Shown here in pieces: positions 21,001-33,797 of a stretch of 64,000 nt of DNA (its first letter is position 1; every line of letters starts with the position of its first letter). Made by a program: the position numbers and the translations under genes. Source of the stretch: Kalmusia sp. IMI 367209. Its lineage: Eukaryota > Ascomycota > Dothideomycetes > Pleosporales > Didymosphaeriaceae. Location: assembly GCA_027946365.1 (NCBI GenBank), contig JAPEUQ010000004.1:3864140-3928139 (forward strand), in the 5' to 3' direction. The notes beneath the pieces were generated by a model. That model saw only the letters and a program-made list of their open reading frames with translations, had not been told where the DNA came from and ran no database searches.

Positions 21001-24000
21001 CAGGCAGACTTAAGGCACGGTCTACCGCAGTCGAGATTATGAAAGTTAATTGACTGCATTCACCTCCTGGATAGTCAGGTAGAATGAGATCTGTACCAGA
21101 GAAACCACAATCACGCATCACTTGATCCCATCTCGGTACGTCAATGACGGGGCTTAGTTGACGTGTCTCTTCAGTCGCCAGCCACCAGCCTGGGAGGAGA
21201 CCAAATATGTATCCTGTCTGTACTTCCTCAGGGGCCGTGAGCTCCCGCAGGATGAGCTTTCCGCCAGGTTTCAGGAGCTTATGGACGTGATGTAACGTGC
21301 GGTACAGGTCACGGGTAGCGTGCAACACGTTATCTGCGATGACAACATCGTACGCACCGGCCTCGTAGCCTTGGGAGACTGGGTCTCTTTCGATGTCTAA
21401 CGTCTGGTACGTCATGCGATTATGGAGGGTCGTGAACCTTTCTTGCGCCTGCTCAAAGAAAGACGGACTGATGTCGGTATAGGTATAGTGCTCAAATGCC
21501 ACACCAGTCGCACTGTTGCCTATGGTTCTCATTATTTCGGTAGTCAACCCTCCCGTACCAGCGCCCACTTCGAGAAACTTCAGATTGGGAGTCTTATGTG
21601 TGAGACTATCCAAAAAGCGACTGAGCGGCATCTGAGATGTTGAGTCTTCCATTGCTTCAGCATAAAACTTCGTCATCCTCCCTTCATCAGTAAAGAATAG
21701 CTGCAGAGGATCTACTTCACCACGAAGTATGTTCGCCAGCTGCTGCCCAATGGTGATTTGAAGTTCAACACGGGTACTAGGGAGAAGTGATGCGCATAGC
21801 TGTTCGACAGCTTCAGGAGTTATCATCGGACTTATTAGCGTACGTTCTAGATGCCCGCGGAACCAAGTGGCATACTTCTTCATGGAAGGAACGATCTGCT
21901 CTTCTGTGATTTCTCTTAAAGCCTGCGCACCGAAATGGAGACACAACTTTGTTATGTCCCGGAACCGTTGCTTGGGTGCTGGTCTCGCCGGTCTTGCCTC
22001 ATCACAAAACTTCCGCATCTCTTCTCTGTCCAGAGTATCTAGATCCACTCTCCATTGCATATGCCCACAAAGGTAGCTTGCGTCTGCAAGGGTCTTAATC
22101 TTTTCAGAGTTGGTTGATATGGCTGTCAACTCCAGGCCGTCCACCTCGACGTCCACTCTTTTGGTCGAATTCTCAATAGCCCTGATACTAAATGTGGCAT
22201 TACGGCGGAGTGCGCTTGTTGCAGTTGCATAGACAGTCTTCTCGGTTTGGTGGTTGAAGTGCTGAGACGAGCTGGGAATAGGAACCCATAGCCTGCCTAC
22301 ATGAGTGGGAATCATAGTCTCCAACTCCTCCATACTTCGTGCTGCAGGAAAGCACAACTGAAACATACCATCCAGACGTGTCGGATGGATAACATACGAT
22401 GAGCGGGTTCCAGCTTCACACTCGAGTAGATGAGCAATAGCGTGTCCCGCATTGTCGAAGCGAACGCGACGCAGGGCCTGAAATGACGGACCGTATCCCA
22501 GGCCAAGCCTTTCGTCGAAAGTACGATATAGCTTGTTCTCATCTATCGCCTGCCCACAAGACACAAGTATGTTGCCGTATTCGGACGCCAGCTGTGCAGC
22601 TTTCTCTTGAGATTCTCGTCCGTTGTCGACCTCCGATTGCGCAAGGTGAAAAATCCGTCGAACTTTCCCATGACAAACAATTTCGTGGGCAGTGTCTGCC
22701 CCACAAGAAAAGATGCGAAAGGTATGAATTTCTGCTTTCTCATGTGAAGAGGAGACGTGTAGCCTCACTTCGATCTCTTCCCCAGTGGCTGGAATCACAA
22801 TGGGAGCTGGGATGTGCACATCTTCAAGCTGAAGCGCCTCTAAAGGTGTTTGCGAAGATAGTTGTCTCGCCGCTTCGATGGCCATGACTAACATACCTGC
22901 GGCGGGATAGAGGATTGTGCCGTTCACTTTGTGATCTCGAATCCATGGCACGTTGTCCTCTTGGATAAGGAACCTCCACTCTGCTTCGAAAGGATTGGGG
23001 TCACCAATGCGTGTTCCGAGCAGTGCATGGTTTCCGTGAGGACGGAGCCGGAAATTTACATTCATAGGAGACTCTTCCCAATAGCGGATATCATGGTTGA
23101 ATTGGTAAAATGGTACATTTGACATTGTACGACATTCGATGTCTTCCTTGTTCAATCCCAGAGTTGTCACCTTAGCTAAGTCGACACGAAAGTTATGACA
23201 ATGGAGGTACCCTGCTGCTGCCAGAAGGGTAGACGCTGCAGATTTACTCCGAACGAGTGCCGAGGTATATTTGACTTCCTTGATTTCGGATAGGGCTGTT
23301 AGAATTTCTCGGATTGGGCCTTGAAGTACCGGGTGCGGTCCAACCTCAAGCCAACCGTCGACGCGAAGCTGGTTCGTACGATTGTTACCAAGACTTTTCG
23401 AGACCTGGGGCGTTCTTGAGGACTGAATGCATCGTTCCATTGCTCCAAGAAAGTTGACTACTGACACCATATTTCGGACCCAATATTCGCCGCTGCACAC
23501 AATTTTATGATCGACCACGTCCCCCGTCACAGATGATACCATGACCGGCCGCTGACTCCCATTTGGTGATCCAGGGATGGGAGTACCCAGAAGCTCCAGG
23601 TATTTTGAACTGATCAGACTCATTTGTGGTGAATGATACCCAAGATTGACCCGTAATTTTCGGCAAAACACATCTCGTGACAGCACATGTGATATCAAAA
23701 TGTCTAGGTCGTTTTCCGGTCCCGAGACAGTCACGGTGGACGGACTGTTGATGCAGCTTACCACAACGGGGCTTTTCTCGCTCCACAACATGTGAAATTC
23801 ACATTCCACCTCTTCTTTCGACAGTCCGATAGCGGCCATTCCCCATTTAACCTTATTAGAAACCTCCAATTCTGAACCGAGGAGGCCTCTGTAATACGAT
23901 ATTCTAACAGCGGAGTTGTGTGAAACCAGTCCGGCGGAATAGGCAGCTGCGATTTCTCCTGATGAGTGACCGACCACCACGGATGGGGTAATACCAAAGT

Positions 24001-26257
24001 ATGAGGTCAAGTCCACCAGAGCCAGTTGCACGACCGTAGTCAATATCTGGCTATATTGAGCCTCACCCATAAACCGGGAGAACATGTCGTCAGTAAGCCG
24101 AGACACGATGGACCATTCGCAACCAAGATCTGTCAAATACTGTTGAGAGCGATTGATACTCTCCGCGAAGACAGGATTGCTGAGCAGCTCACGTCCCATA
24201 CCGTGCCACTGCGCCCCCTGACCTGTGAACACAATTCCGAGGTTCAGAAGAGAAGCAGTGCTGGCTGGACCATGTTCCAGTAACTTTTCTAGGTGATTGA
24301 CGTCCTGTTGGGTCTCAAGAACGCAGAAAGAATTCCATGTATGCCTTGATCGATACGCAGCTAGAGTGAATGCATAATCGGAGAAGAACCTTGGCGGGTA
24401 ATAGCCACGATAGCCTTTGATGTGTGCGCTATGTGCCCGACTCTGCCTTTCGATACCACCTTTATCAGATGCTGAGAAGACCAACAGCTGCGGCACAAAG
24501 GCATCGTGACAATTTCCGGCTACTGTTGGTATATCGTACCCATTCGTATGTGGAACAGTATCGGCCGGCTTTGGTGGGATAGTGCGATGTTTTCCACGTA
24601 ATTGATGTGCCTGAAGGTATGACCTGGCGTCATCGAGTACGACGTGTGCATTGGCTCCGCCGAAACCAAATGAGTTTACAGAAGCCCGGCGAATTTCGCC
24701 TGGAACCGAGGGCCATTCGATACACTCTTGTGGGAATGCGAGTCGGTAAAACTCATCGTCGATATTGAAGTTGAGGCGTTCGAAATTGGTGTTCGGCGGG
24801 ATGATTCCTTTTTCTAATGCCAGAACCGCCTTGATAATTCCAGCAAGGCCACTTGTTCCTTCAGTATGCCCAATGTTCGATTTCACTGCCCCTACGAACA
24901 ATGGTTCATTGTCGAAGCGATGTTCCCTGAAACATTCACCAATAGCTTGTGCCTCGATGGGGTCTCCAATGGCTGTACCAGTTCCGTGGGCCTCGAAGAA
25001 TCTGGTCTTGCTCATGTCTAGGCCTGTTCCGACTCGGCGATATGTTCCTCTAATGAGCTCAGCTTGCATCGCACTACTTGGTTGTGTGATTCCCCCGCTC
25101 GTCCTTCCATCTTGGTTTGATCCTATAGAACGGATTAACGCCCTGATCTGATCACCAGACTCTATGGCCTTTGAAAGTGGTTTGATAATCAACGTTGCTA
25201 CCCCCTCTCCTCGAGCGTACCCATTTGCTCGATGATCGAAACTAAAGCAACGACCATCAGGAGAAAGGAACCCCATGTTGCTTAGAGATATATTGAGTTC
25301 TGGGGATAGGTTGAGATTTGATGCTGCGACAATAGCCATGTCGGTTTGTCCACTCCAGAGTCCTTGACAGGCCAAGTCCAGTGCCACCATTCCACTTGAG
25401 CACGCAGTATCAAGCGTGATACTTGGACCATGTAAATTAAAGAACCAGCTCAAGCGATTAGAAAGCATTGCGCTGGAAATTCCGGTCGCGGAGTACTTTT
25501 GGATTCGCTCTGAGTCGCGAAATGCAGATATCATATAGTCACTGGAAAAGCAACCTACGTGAACTGATGTCTTGGAGCCAGATATAGTGGCAAGAGATAG
25601 ACCGCTATTCTCAAGCGCATGGTAGGTCGTTTCCAAAAGCGTCCGTTGGCAGGGATCCATCGCCTTGGCATCCGCTGGGGAAATAGAAAAGAAGGCGGGA
25701 TCGAAATCATGGATATCATCTGCCAAAAAGTGGGCGTTCTTGGAGTGTATCTAATCGGTACATAAGTGGCATGTACAAGTCTCAATAGACAATGTGGTGC
25801 TTACCGAGCAAGGCTTATTGGCGTTAACGCCGTGGAAGGCATCGATGTTCAACCTCTCTTTGGGATACTCTCTGGATGCACATCGCTTCTCAACCAACAT
25901 GTCCCAGAAAGCCTTTTCACTAGTCGCTCCATCTGGAAATTGAAAAGCCATTCCGATGATGGCGAGAGGCTCCAGATCGACATTGTTGGGCAAGCCTTGA
26001 GGCACTGGGCCTGTGAAATTTGTAGCTGGCTGTTGCTGGCTCTGTCCCGGTTGAGTATCGCCATTTGCCTGCACATTGGCAGTGTGGCTATCGTTTTCTG
26101 AGAGGATCTTGGATGTTACATTGACTGGTAGAGGGACCAACTCTTCTTTCGTCAGAAGTTTCTCCTGTGTAGGGAACTTCAAGAGATCAGAACCATGAAC
26201 AATATGATTATCTCCGTTGCACAGGTGAGCATCAGAGTAGATGTCGTTTTCGACCAT
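18081..26257 (-). CDS. Highly reducing type I polyketide synthase (KS-AT-DH-CMeT-ER-KR-ACP)
   Basis: Iterative fungal HR-PKS of 2653 aa in four exons: 25805-26257, 19400-25738, 19021-19347 and 18081-18923, all joined in phase 0. KS about 96-520, with DTACSSG (Cys 264), EAHGTGT (His 402) and SNIGHTEG (His 442). AT about 650-960, with GHSSGE (Ser 743). DH, with the DHKVNGTILYP box (His 1087) and Asp 1274 in HPTRLDG. C-methyltransferase, with EVGAGTGG near 1541. ER about 1940-2260, with HSAAGGTGQ near 2080. KR, with GGLGSIG near 2285 and Ser 2414/2415, Tyr 2428 and Asn 2432. ACP, with GVDSL (Ser 2607). All expected catalytic residues are present, so a reduced, C-methylated chain is predicted. 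Nothing follows the ACP: no thioesterase, reductase, condensation or acyltransferase domain, so release must come from another protein. The first in-frame ATG (26257) was chosen; the frame continues upstream only with non-ATG codons. Confidence 0.95.
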
Positions 26258-27845
26258 TGTGTATGGAGTAAATCGCTTTCCCGCTGATGGGAAATATCCA
26301 TATAACCGCTGTAAGTGACTGAAGACTCCCAAGCTCTCTTTATAAGTCTCGTATTAACGCCCTACCAACCTTTCTATCCATATAGGAGGGGCCTAATTGT
26401 GGCAAGGCATAATAACCACATCGAAATTGGGGGCTGATATCTAAAATAGGCAGATCGAAGTGTTGCTCGTTATCGTAATTTCCATTGGTGTACCAGCCTT
26501 TGCCTCGCATCCTGCACTTGATTGTCGCCGGGCGGCAGTGACAGCGACATGTAGCGCCTATGCGTAGGTACCATACCCTTGAAATCACACTGCATAGAGT
26601 TCCTTGAACGGAGATGCAGGCTGACGGACTTGGTAACGGCTCGAACATCCAGCGGCAAAACCGTATATCACAACGCGCTCATTGCGGGTTGGGGTGCTCA
26701 GGGTGAAGTTTATGATCCAGATTGATGGCACTAGGTTCACATCGAGGGAGACAATCATGGTAAAACCCCTGACATCGCGTCTACGGGCTCTGAGTCTTCT
26801 GTCCCCTCCACTCTCCTTGTTCCCAACTTCCAGGAACGCCCGATTCTCCTTCACACCAAAGGGATTCGGCCCGAAGACCCCATACTTGTGATGTCCCCGG
26901 GCTGTCAGTCTCTAGAGAGCTCGATCATCCCGACTGCTAACTTACAAGATAACGACCCCGCTGAGTGGCTTACTCATACTACGCCTGCTGGTGGCTCCAC
27001 GTCACTGGTTCCTAATGCTCCGGAGGACGAGCGTCGTGCCTTATCCTCCCTTCCAATGACGCTGGCTTGATGTTATCCCGCTGCCGATGATGCATACAAA
27101 AATCTCGCATGAGCTCGTTACCTTCTGTCGCTGTGACCGCCATTCGACTGGACCACCACCGAGCGTTAAAACCTAGACTACCGTATAGACTCAAACAATT
27201 GGCAATAGTTAGCACGGGAGACGGGAGGGATTCCGGTTGATCAACCAATAGGTCAAGGCAATGATGCGGCAGCAAAGACTTTATTGGCTAGGCGTGATCT
27301 GCAGCGGAGCCGTCCCCTGCTAGCTATTGCGCAGTGAATGAGTATATACGGTAGGTGCTTGGAGTTGAAAATGTTGTCTAGGTGCATGTGGCGCGGGTCC
27401 TGCCGCCCGACAAGTGAGGTGAGCACCCTTGCTCAACCAAGCCGGCCAAGCGGGCTAGCCTAGGGCCCCAGCCTTCGCCCGACATGTTACCCTCCGTTCA
27501 ACCTGCAAACACCAAGGCAGCCTCACCTTACCAGGCCTGCTTGCCAAATCCGGTCCAGACACTGCTCTGTTGCTACTCATCAAGGCAGGTAAGAGCGCTG
27601 ACGTCCAATGAGCGCTATCATCATGCATGCGAACTAAAGTGATCGAGATGTAGTTGTACATTACACGACGCGAAATCCGAGAGAACCAATACTCAACTTC
27701 CCTCTTATTTCCGGACAACATTCCGGTCATCATTTCAGGTCACTCCATCCCCGACCTCGGTCCACGGGCTCACTCCAGGGCTCGCTTCACTCCAGACCAA
27801 AACAAACCCCTTCGATCAACCTACTCTATCTGCCTCGCCGCAACT
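26258..27845. promoter_or_regulatory. Divergent intergenic region, PKS / LovD-like gene
   Basis: 1.6 kb between outward-facing starts and thus the likely shared control region for the PKS and the transesterase. Several short frames occur on both strands; none shows recognisable motifs. A TTACAG just upstream of the PKS ATG (about 26310) could be the acceptor of a leader intron. I could not identify a palindromic zinc-cluster binding site with confidence. Confidence 0.4.
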
Positions 27846-29456
27846 ATGGGTAGTACAGTTATGTCAAGACTTACGTCACAGCTCCCTGCGATCTCTTCCA
27901 TTTTGCAGGCGAGCGGCACACCCGGCCTTTCGGTCGGTGTCTTTGATCATGGACGTACCATCTTCACCCATCATTTTAGGAAAAATGCCATCTCTGATAC
28001 GCCCAACGACAATACGGTGTACTACATCGCCTCCCTCAGCAAGCTTTTAGCCATTTGTGCTGTGGCAAAGCTGGTAACTGATGGAGTCCTCGATTGGGAT
28101 GCACCAGTCAGAGAATACTTGCCTACCTTCCAACAACGAGAGGATGATATTGGGATTAAGGCGACTTTGAGGGACCTCGCGTCAAATCGTACTGGTCTGG
28201 CCAATCCAACCTTCTTCTGGGGCCAGCAAAATGGAGAAGCCGTAATTGACAAGAGGGAATTTGTTAAGACAGCTACGGTCATCGAGGAGCAGAAGCCCTT
28301 CCGATCATCGTTTATCTATTCGAACTGGAATTTCATTCTAATACACGCAATCATGGATGAAGTTACTGGAAAGCCATTCGGTGAGGTCATGCAGGACAGT
28401 ATTATCTCACCCCTTGGACTGACTCGTACCACTTTCGAGCTCCCAGTATCGAGCAATTGTGCTGCGCCGTACGCAGTGCGAGACAATGGAAATCACTCCA
28501 GGATTCCCACATGCACCTATATTTCGGAAACCGGTCTCTCCGCGGTGGGAGGAGGGAAGAGTACCTTGTCTGAAATGATGTCAATATACTCGGCGCTTCT
28601 CTCCGCGTACGCTTATCAAAAGAAGAACCAAGTGAATGTCACACCAGACTCGCCCTTCACTCATCTCCGCACAATATTCAAACCCCATATTGTCGTGGAC
28701 CAACCCAGACCAGAAGCATCGCAAACGTATTGTCTAGGCATGTATCGTACTGAGTTACCAGGAAACCTCTCTATCGCTAGCCTCAATGCTTTGCTGTTAC
28801 GCAAGGAGACGCCTCTTTTCGGACTTGACCTCTCGGGAACCGAGGTCTATCATCACACTGGGAATCTGCCTGGGTACTTCCACAGCATATATCTGCTACC
28901 AGGCACTCATAGTGGGGTTGTATGCTTGTCGAATGCAACGCCACTGATGGATCCCACAGACTTTAGCGCCCAACTTCTCCTTGGGGCTTTGCTGGGTTCT
29001 CGAACCGTGCCTGACTATCCCTCTGTCGCGCTTTCAGCAAGGTCAAATCAATTGAGATGGTATGCGCAGTTGGCCAAGTACCTCCAAATTAATCGAACCG
29101 ACAAACCACCTACGCTACCGCTTATTTCATACTCCGGCGCCTACGCTAATCGTGCGAACACTCTCGTGCTAGAAGTCACTGCTGTTGAGCAGGGACTCCA
29201 CGTCTCTGTTCGAGGCCGACCTTCAACGACGTATCAACTTCGTCCGTGGAATGGCGATACGTTTTACTGGGAGGCGGATCGAGACAAAGAGGTGTGTGAG
29301 AAAGCGATGTGGCCTATCCCGTCGCCACAGTGGCATTTAATCACATTCTGTCTGGGGCAACGGGGGGTTGAGACTCTGAAGTGGCAAGTTGATGCTATGG
29401 CTGGTGGGCCTGACGCATTTCAGCGACAAGACGAGGCAAGACGCATCAAACTGTAG
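27846..29456 (+). CDS. LovD-like serine transesterase / beta-lactamase-fold hydrolase
   Basis: Intronless 536-aa protein of the class C beta-lactamase/DD-peptidase (S12) fold, to which the acyltransferase LovD of lovastatin biosynthesis belongs. The three active-site elements are visible: Ser-x-x-Lys in YIASLSKLLA (about residue 62), Tyr-x-Asn in FIYSNWNF (about residue 160), and His-Thr-Gly in YHHTGNLPGY in place of Lys-Thr-Gly. A second C-terminal domain of about 150 residues follows (SGAYANR..), as in many fungal members. No signal peptide, so a cytosolic location is expected. The frame extends upstream with non-ATG codons; the ATG before Gly-Ser-Thr was chosen. Divergent from the PKS, so probably co-regulated. 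Likely roles are transfer of the polyketide acyl group from the ACP to a hydroxyl acceptor, or hydrolytic trimming. Confidence 0.87.
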   Translation: MGSTVMSRLTSQLPAISSILQASGTPGLSVGVFDHGRTIFTHHFRKNAISDTPNDNTVYYIASLSKLLAICAVAKLVTDGVLDWDAPVREYLPTFQQREDDIGIKATLRDLASNRTGLANPTFFWGQQNGEAVIDKREFVKTATVIEEQKPFRSSFIYSNWNFILIHAIMDEVTGKPFGEVMQDSIISPLGLTRTTFELPVSSNCAAPYAVRDNGNHSRIPTCTYISETGLSAVGGGKSTLSEMMSIYSALLSAYAYQKKNQVNVTPDSPFTHLRTIFKPHIVVDQPRPEASQTYCLGMYRTELPGNLSIASLNALLLRKETPLFGLDLSGTEVYHHTGNLPGYFHSIYLLPGTHSGVVCLSNATPLMDPTDFSAQLLLGALLGSRTVPDYPSVALSARSNQLRWYAQLAKYLQINRTDKPPTLPLISYSGAYANRANTLVLEVTAVEQGLHVSVRGRPSTTYQLRPWNGDTFYWEADRDKEVCEKAMWPIPSPQWHLITFCLGQRGVETLKWQVDAMAGGPDAFQRQDEARRIKL

Positions 29457-30440
29457 AGTGCAGGTACAGGCAGATTTATACAATTCGATAGCAGAACGTA
29501 TGCATGATTACCTTTCCTATCACTTGCCGTGCCTCGGGGTGTTACATGGTTCAGATTTACATACGCTGCGAGGAGTACGTTGTGCCTTAGCCATCGTTTC
29601 TGCATCCGCTCGCATGTGTCAAATCCAGCATTCGTGGTGTGCTCATGCATGCAACCGAAACATTGCCTTAGACTTACAGCCATCCGTACATCTTAGTGCG
29701 TTTCAAATCCATTCAAGTCGAGATCGTGAAACTAGGAAGCAGTGAGGAGATTATCGCTCCGACCAATGGGGTCCAAAATCTTGTCGAGATTGCGTTTCCC
29801 AGTATCGAAGGCGGCAGAGTCACTGGATGATTTGACTATCGGAGATGAGTTTTACCCTCCTTTACCGCAATATCGAGAGACAGTTGATTATGATATTCAA
29901 GGATCTCGAGCTCTTCCTTGTTCTCGTGACAACACATCCTTGTTATGTCTAAGCTCTAACTCCCCCGGTTCGGCCGGGCCACCTTCCAAAACGCAGCAGG
30001 CGGTGTAGAACGCAGGGTTGCAGGCGGCCCCCGCCAAACACCGCTAGCATTTGCTGCGGCGTGACACCTTTGAATATCACGGTCCCAGCAACTTATCTTC
30101 GGGGGATCGACAGTCTGGATACTATACTGCGATTCAAGGCAGCATTGGATTGAATCAATCAATCGTTGCTCGGGGTCCGAAGAACAGGCCGTGCTTATTA
30201 TCACTTTCGGAGATGGAAACAAAGAATTCGAGCATGTGCAAATAGTTAGGCCCAAATTTTAGTGAAGGCGACTGCGGTCAAACAGTGCAGATGATATACC
30301 TGCTCTAGCCAAGCACTTCGATATGTTTATCCCGTCCTCCCAAACAGTTTCTAGTCACGACAATACAATAGGACAATAAATGCCAATACTTTCCGCTGAT
30401 AATATCCATCCGCAAACTCGTGGGGGAGATGCTGCAGTTT
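29457..30440. other. Intergenic region, no gene recognised
   Basis: About 1 kb between the transesterase and the 3' end of the rhodopsin-like gene. Short frames at 29768-29960 (+) look faintly coding but match no family I know. A GC-rich patch at 29965-30065 differs from its surroundings and may be a remnant. Confidence 0.35.
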
Positions 30441-31710
30441 TCACTCCCTCAAGCTGACAGTGTTTCTGTGAGGGACTGATTGCTCATCAATATCGGCAAG
30501 ACTGTAAGAAGGTGGGTTAATCCTTGTGGTGCTATGCACACTGTATTCTCCGTCGTTAGACAATCTCGAACTCTCAATTCCAAAATCTGTGTTTCTCACG
30601 ACTCCTTTCTTTCCTCCTCTGCTCGAGTCGCGCCATGATACCTTGTTCGTTGATTTTCCAGACCCACTAAAGGTACGTGAGACTAGACTCGTGACTCTAA
30701 TGTCTTTTATGAAGGGTATGGTTTTCTTGAGGGGTCGAATAGAGGGCATTGAAGCTGCAATAAGGTATACACCCGGCTCCACCGTGGTCCAGGTCATTGT
30801 GGATATACAGTTGTACGTTGGGTCGGCGTAGAGGTCTGTGGTGAAGAAAAATACTATACGGATAATGCAGGTAACGATGCCACTGTACACTTCGTCAGTC
30901 TCATCTGCAGACTCAGGCCCAATCCGCAAAGAGTTTGTCACTTACAAACTCCCACTAAGGAATGTGATGAGGATCCCAATCTTGACTGTCAGGCCCACAT
31001 GAAGTTTATAGATAGCAGGTAGAGGGAGCCCCAGCAGGATGATGTCCGCGACCATATTGGGAAAGCCGATATATCTATACGCAGCCATGATGTTTCCACA
31101 CTTCCCCCCGGGGATCGTTTTGTCCCAGCTGTAGGCTAAAGGCGTACAGATCGAACTCGAGAGAGCAAGTCCTGCCACAAGATTGACGATGACCAGGACA
31201 CCACTTGTGTAGGCAGCAATGCGGTATCTTCGAGTGGTGAAAATTCGCATGTAAAGACACAAAATTGCGAGCTTGGGAAAAGCGACCGATAGATTCCATG
31301 TGAATTCTTCGATCTTGCAAATTTTGAGCCATGTCACAATCTTCCCTGGGTCTTCAATTATCCACGCAAGGGCATGGCGACCAGCGCCACCAATTTTGAC
31401 AAACACTAGATCTCTTTGCTTCAGCATTCGATTACGGCAAGAAAGATGTAGAGGAAAGGTCATGGGAGAACTTACGTATGCCGTTGACACAATGTGCCAT
31501 ACAAAACACGTATGCAGCGGGCATGAAGAGCCAGAATTCAATGCCGTTGGCCATCTTATTGAGGATTCGGGACGTAAAGAATAGCGCTATGAACATAGTT
31601 TGTAGGACAGCCATCGTGATTGAGACATGTAAAAGGGGAGCGCTGACATTTTCGGTGAAGTAGGACGGAGGCAGCAAAGCGATGTAAGCGGGATCTACCT
31701 TGGTGGACAT
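30441..31710 (-). CDS. Fung_rhodopsin-type seven-helix integral membrane protein
   Basis: Three exons, 31476-31710, 30946-31405 and 30441-30882, with introns of 70 and 63 bp; 378 aa. Hydrophobic segments are compatible with seven membrane helices. The family landmarks of fungal rhodopsin-domain proteins (the group that includes PTH11-like receptors) are visible: GGAGRHALAW after helix 2, the KLAILCLYMRIF segment, Cys-Thr-Pro..Tyr-x-Trp-Asp..Gly-x-Cys in the extracellular loop, an N..D..LLGLPLPAIYKLHV helix and GSF before the last helix. The roughly 125-residue cytosolic tail is polar and Ser/Arg-rich, as in this family. There is no CFEM domain at the N-terminus. Ligand and signalling role are unknown. 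It lies inside the polyketide cluster, between the transesterase and the FSH1 hydrolase. Confidence 0.85.
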
Positions 31711-32895
31711 TTTCTCGCGCCGACAATTTGGCAAACGCGCAGTAGAGCGAAGTAACGTGTATTGGTTCTGAAGAGAAGATCGAAACCTTCGAAGGTGTTA
31801 ATCAAGTTGTAGAATGTGGAGTCGACTTTGTTTGGAAGCGATCATGGGCAGCAACGCTATTCAGAAGAGGGCAAATATTCGGATTAGCACCTAAAAGAAC
31901 GCTTTTGTCTGCAGTTTAGAGGGTAAGGCTAGCCGTTGGCCCGTCGCTGTCCGACCCTTGCGGTGACTATTAAGCGATAAGATGGCCTATGCAATCCTGG
32001 TCGCTACTACACCTGGGCTTTGTTCGAGGATTGTCATGGGGTATATTGGCTGTGGCACAGCTCTTGCTGAAACTTACATGGGCAGATTTTTATTACGTTC
32101 CATCCATTCCAAAACCCCGAGCACCCACGAATACTCGGTAGAACAATCTAAGATCGGCAAGTGTCGGATTGTCATCTTGCTTCTTGTGTATGATCCAGTG
32201 CGCAAGGAATCGGACTCACCAAACTTCTGATTCAAAGACGGCTAAATGCTCTAGGGCGGTAGACGCTCAGCTCACACACATAGATCCTAATCTATTCTAA
32301 AACAATTGACATGGTATATACGAAGTAATAGGAAGGCGAATGCCAAGTGATGTGACAGTTGTTCGGGCCTGCCCGAAGCTAGTTATCCCACCCATTTATA
32401 GTACCCTACGCCGGATGACTGCACATGCAACACAATATCAATGTGAAGTACGTGATTGGTTTGCAACAGTAAGGCCGCATGCACATCCAATGGAGAAGGG
32501 CTACGCCAGCCCCCGTATCGTAAACATGCCTGTGGGTTCCGTCGGTACGGGCCGTGCGACGATTACGACAGCGAGCGGCTTGCCCTGATTAGGTTCTCGT
32601 CATGGACATCAATCAATGCTCCTGCAAGCTATAACCGAGCCTGTGACGAGAGTGGCCATGTGCATAAACTGGCCTATGGCCTCGCACGTCGCGACATGCA
32701 CGCTTCGAACTCCGAGAATCCAAACGTATCTCCTCCCGTCCCAATACATCTGACCCCACAGTCCCCACTTTCGCGGGAAATTGCGGGCGTCTCCACGCAT
32801 TGTCCGCCGGGAAAAACTTATCGAATGTCTAATATCTCATCATCTACCTAAACCAGTTGAGGGAGGTTAACGACCACTCTGATCTTTGAGAAACC
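31711..32895. promoter_or_regulatory. Divergent intergenic region, rhodopsin-like gene / FSH1 hydrolase
   Basis: About 1.2 kb between outward-facing starts, so it contains both promoters. Only short frames without motifs occur. No repeat or RNA gene seen. Confidence 0.4.
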
Positions 32896-33751
32896 ATGCG
32901 TTTTCTTTGTCTACATGGAATTGGTGTTAGTAATGAGGTACGATCACATATTCACCTTTTAATGAGGTGGATCTATACAGGGTCATCCATCTGTGATCTA
33001 ACTGCCAAGACAGATATTCCAAATGCAGACTGGCATGTTCTCCAATTGCATTGACGTCCTCCCCTAATATCTATTTTTTCAGCTGCTCTCAGACACGAGC
33101 TTGGAGAAGACCATAATTATGAATTTGTTCAGGGTACTATAGAGTGGCCGATGGCGCCAGGTATGTTGCTGTGAAGTTCTCATGGGCTATGAAGCAATGT
33201 AGTGAACTGTTTGCCCAGAACTTGAACACATCTTCGACGCCACAAAGCCCCACTTTGCCTACCACAACAACACACCGGAGTCTGCAATAGATGCATTGGA
33301 AGCCCTGGATAGATTTTTGGCCTCGGAAACACCCTTTGATGGCATCTTTGCTTTCAGTCAAGGCGCGGGCCTGGCTCTGATATACACCCGCTACTTTCTT
33401 CATTTATACCCAGAGACGCCCTTGCCTTTCCGTTGCTTGCTTCTGTTCTCACCGGTTGGTCTGTCTGACCCAGTCATCTGGCTTCAGACCGGGGAGTTAC
33501 GAAAGCTCGTGGGTGCAGGCAGCTTCTTGAATATTCCCGTAGCTGTGGTCATTGGGAAAAATGACTTACCACAGGTAAGATTGGAGACTGAAGATATTCA
33601 CGAGCTTGTTCAAGCTGAAATGGGTTGTTGGAAGTACGTCCATACAGGTGGCCATGATATACCGAATGGCAATGCAAAAGAGGAACTGAAGGGCACTGCC
33701 AGAGCACTTCGAAGAGCGATTGCGCAAGTGCGAATCATGGAAGAGCGCTAG
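32896..33751 (+). CDS. FSH1-family serine hydrolase (LovG-like candidate thioesterase)
   Basis: Four exons, 32896-32937, 33014-33032, 33083-33160 and 33219-33751; 223 aa, the usual size of the FSH1/LovG family of alpha/beta hydrolases. Motifs: MRFLCLHG at the N-terminus with the oxyanion-side His-Gly, the nucleophile in FAFSQGAG (G/F-x-S-x-G type), Asp in VVIGKNDLPQ and the catalytic His in TGGHDIP. The second exon is only 19 nt, and the following intron (33033-33082) appears to use a GC donor (GCATGT). This is the only way I found to recover the conserved Gln-Thr-Ala-Ala-Leu-Arg segment. Family members such as LovG hydrolyse the polyketide thioester from HR-PKSs that lack a release domain, which is what this cluster needs. 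Convergent with the MFS gene, 46 bp between stop codons. Confidence 0.87.
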
Positions 33752-33797
33752 TTAATACTACTGAGCTGATAATTGTAATCCTCTTACATGCCCCGCA

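Noticed and set aside
18081..26257. PKS-NRPS hybrid using the nearby proline genes
   Set aside because: The protein ends after the ACP; there are no condensation, adenylation or reductase domains in the window.
26888..27070. 60-codon + strand frame in the PKS/transesterase intergenic region
   Set aside because: It looks mildly coding (Ser/Pro/Thr-rich), but has no family motif and no continuing exon could be found.
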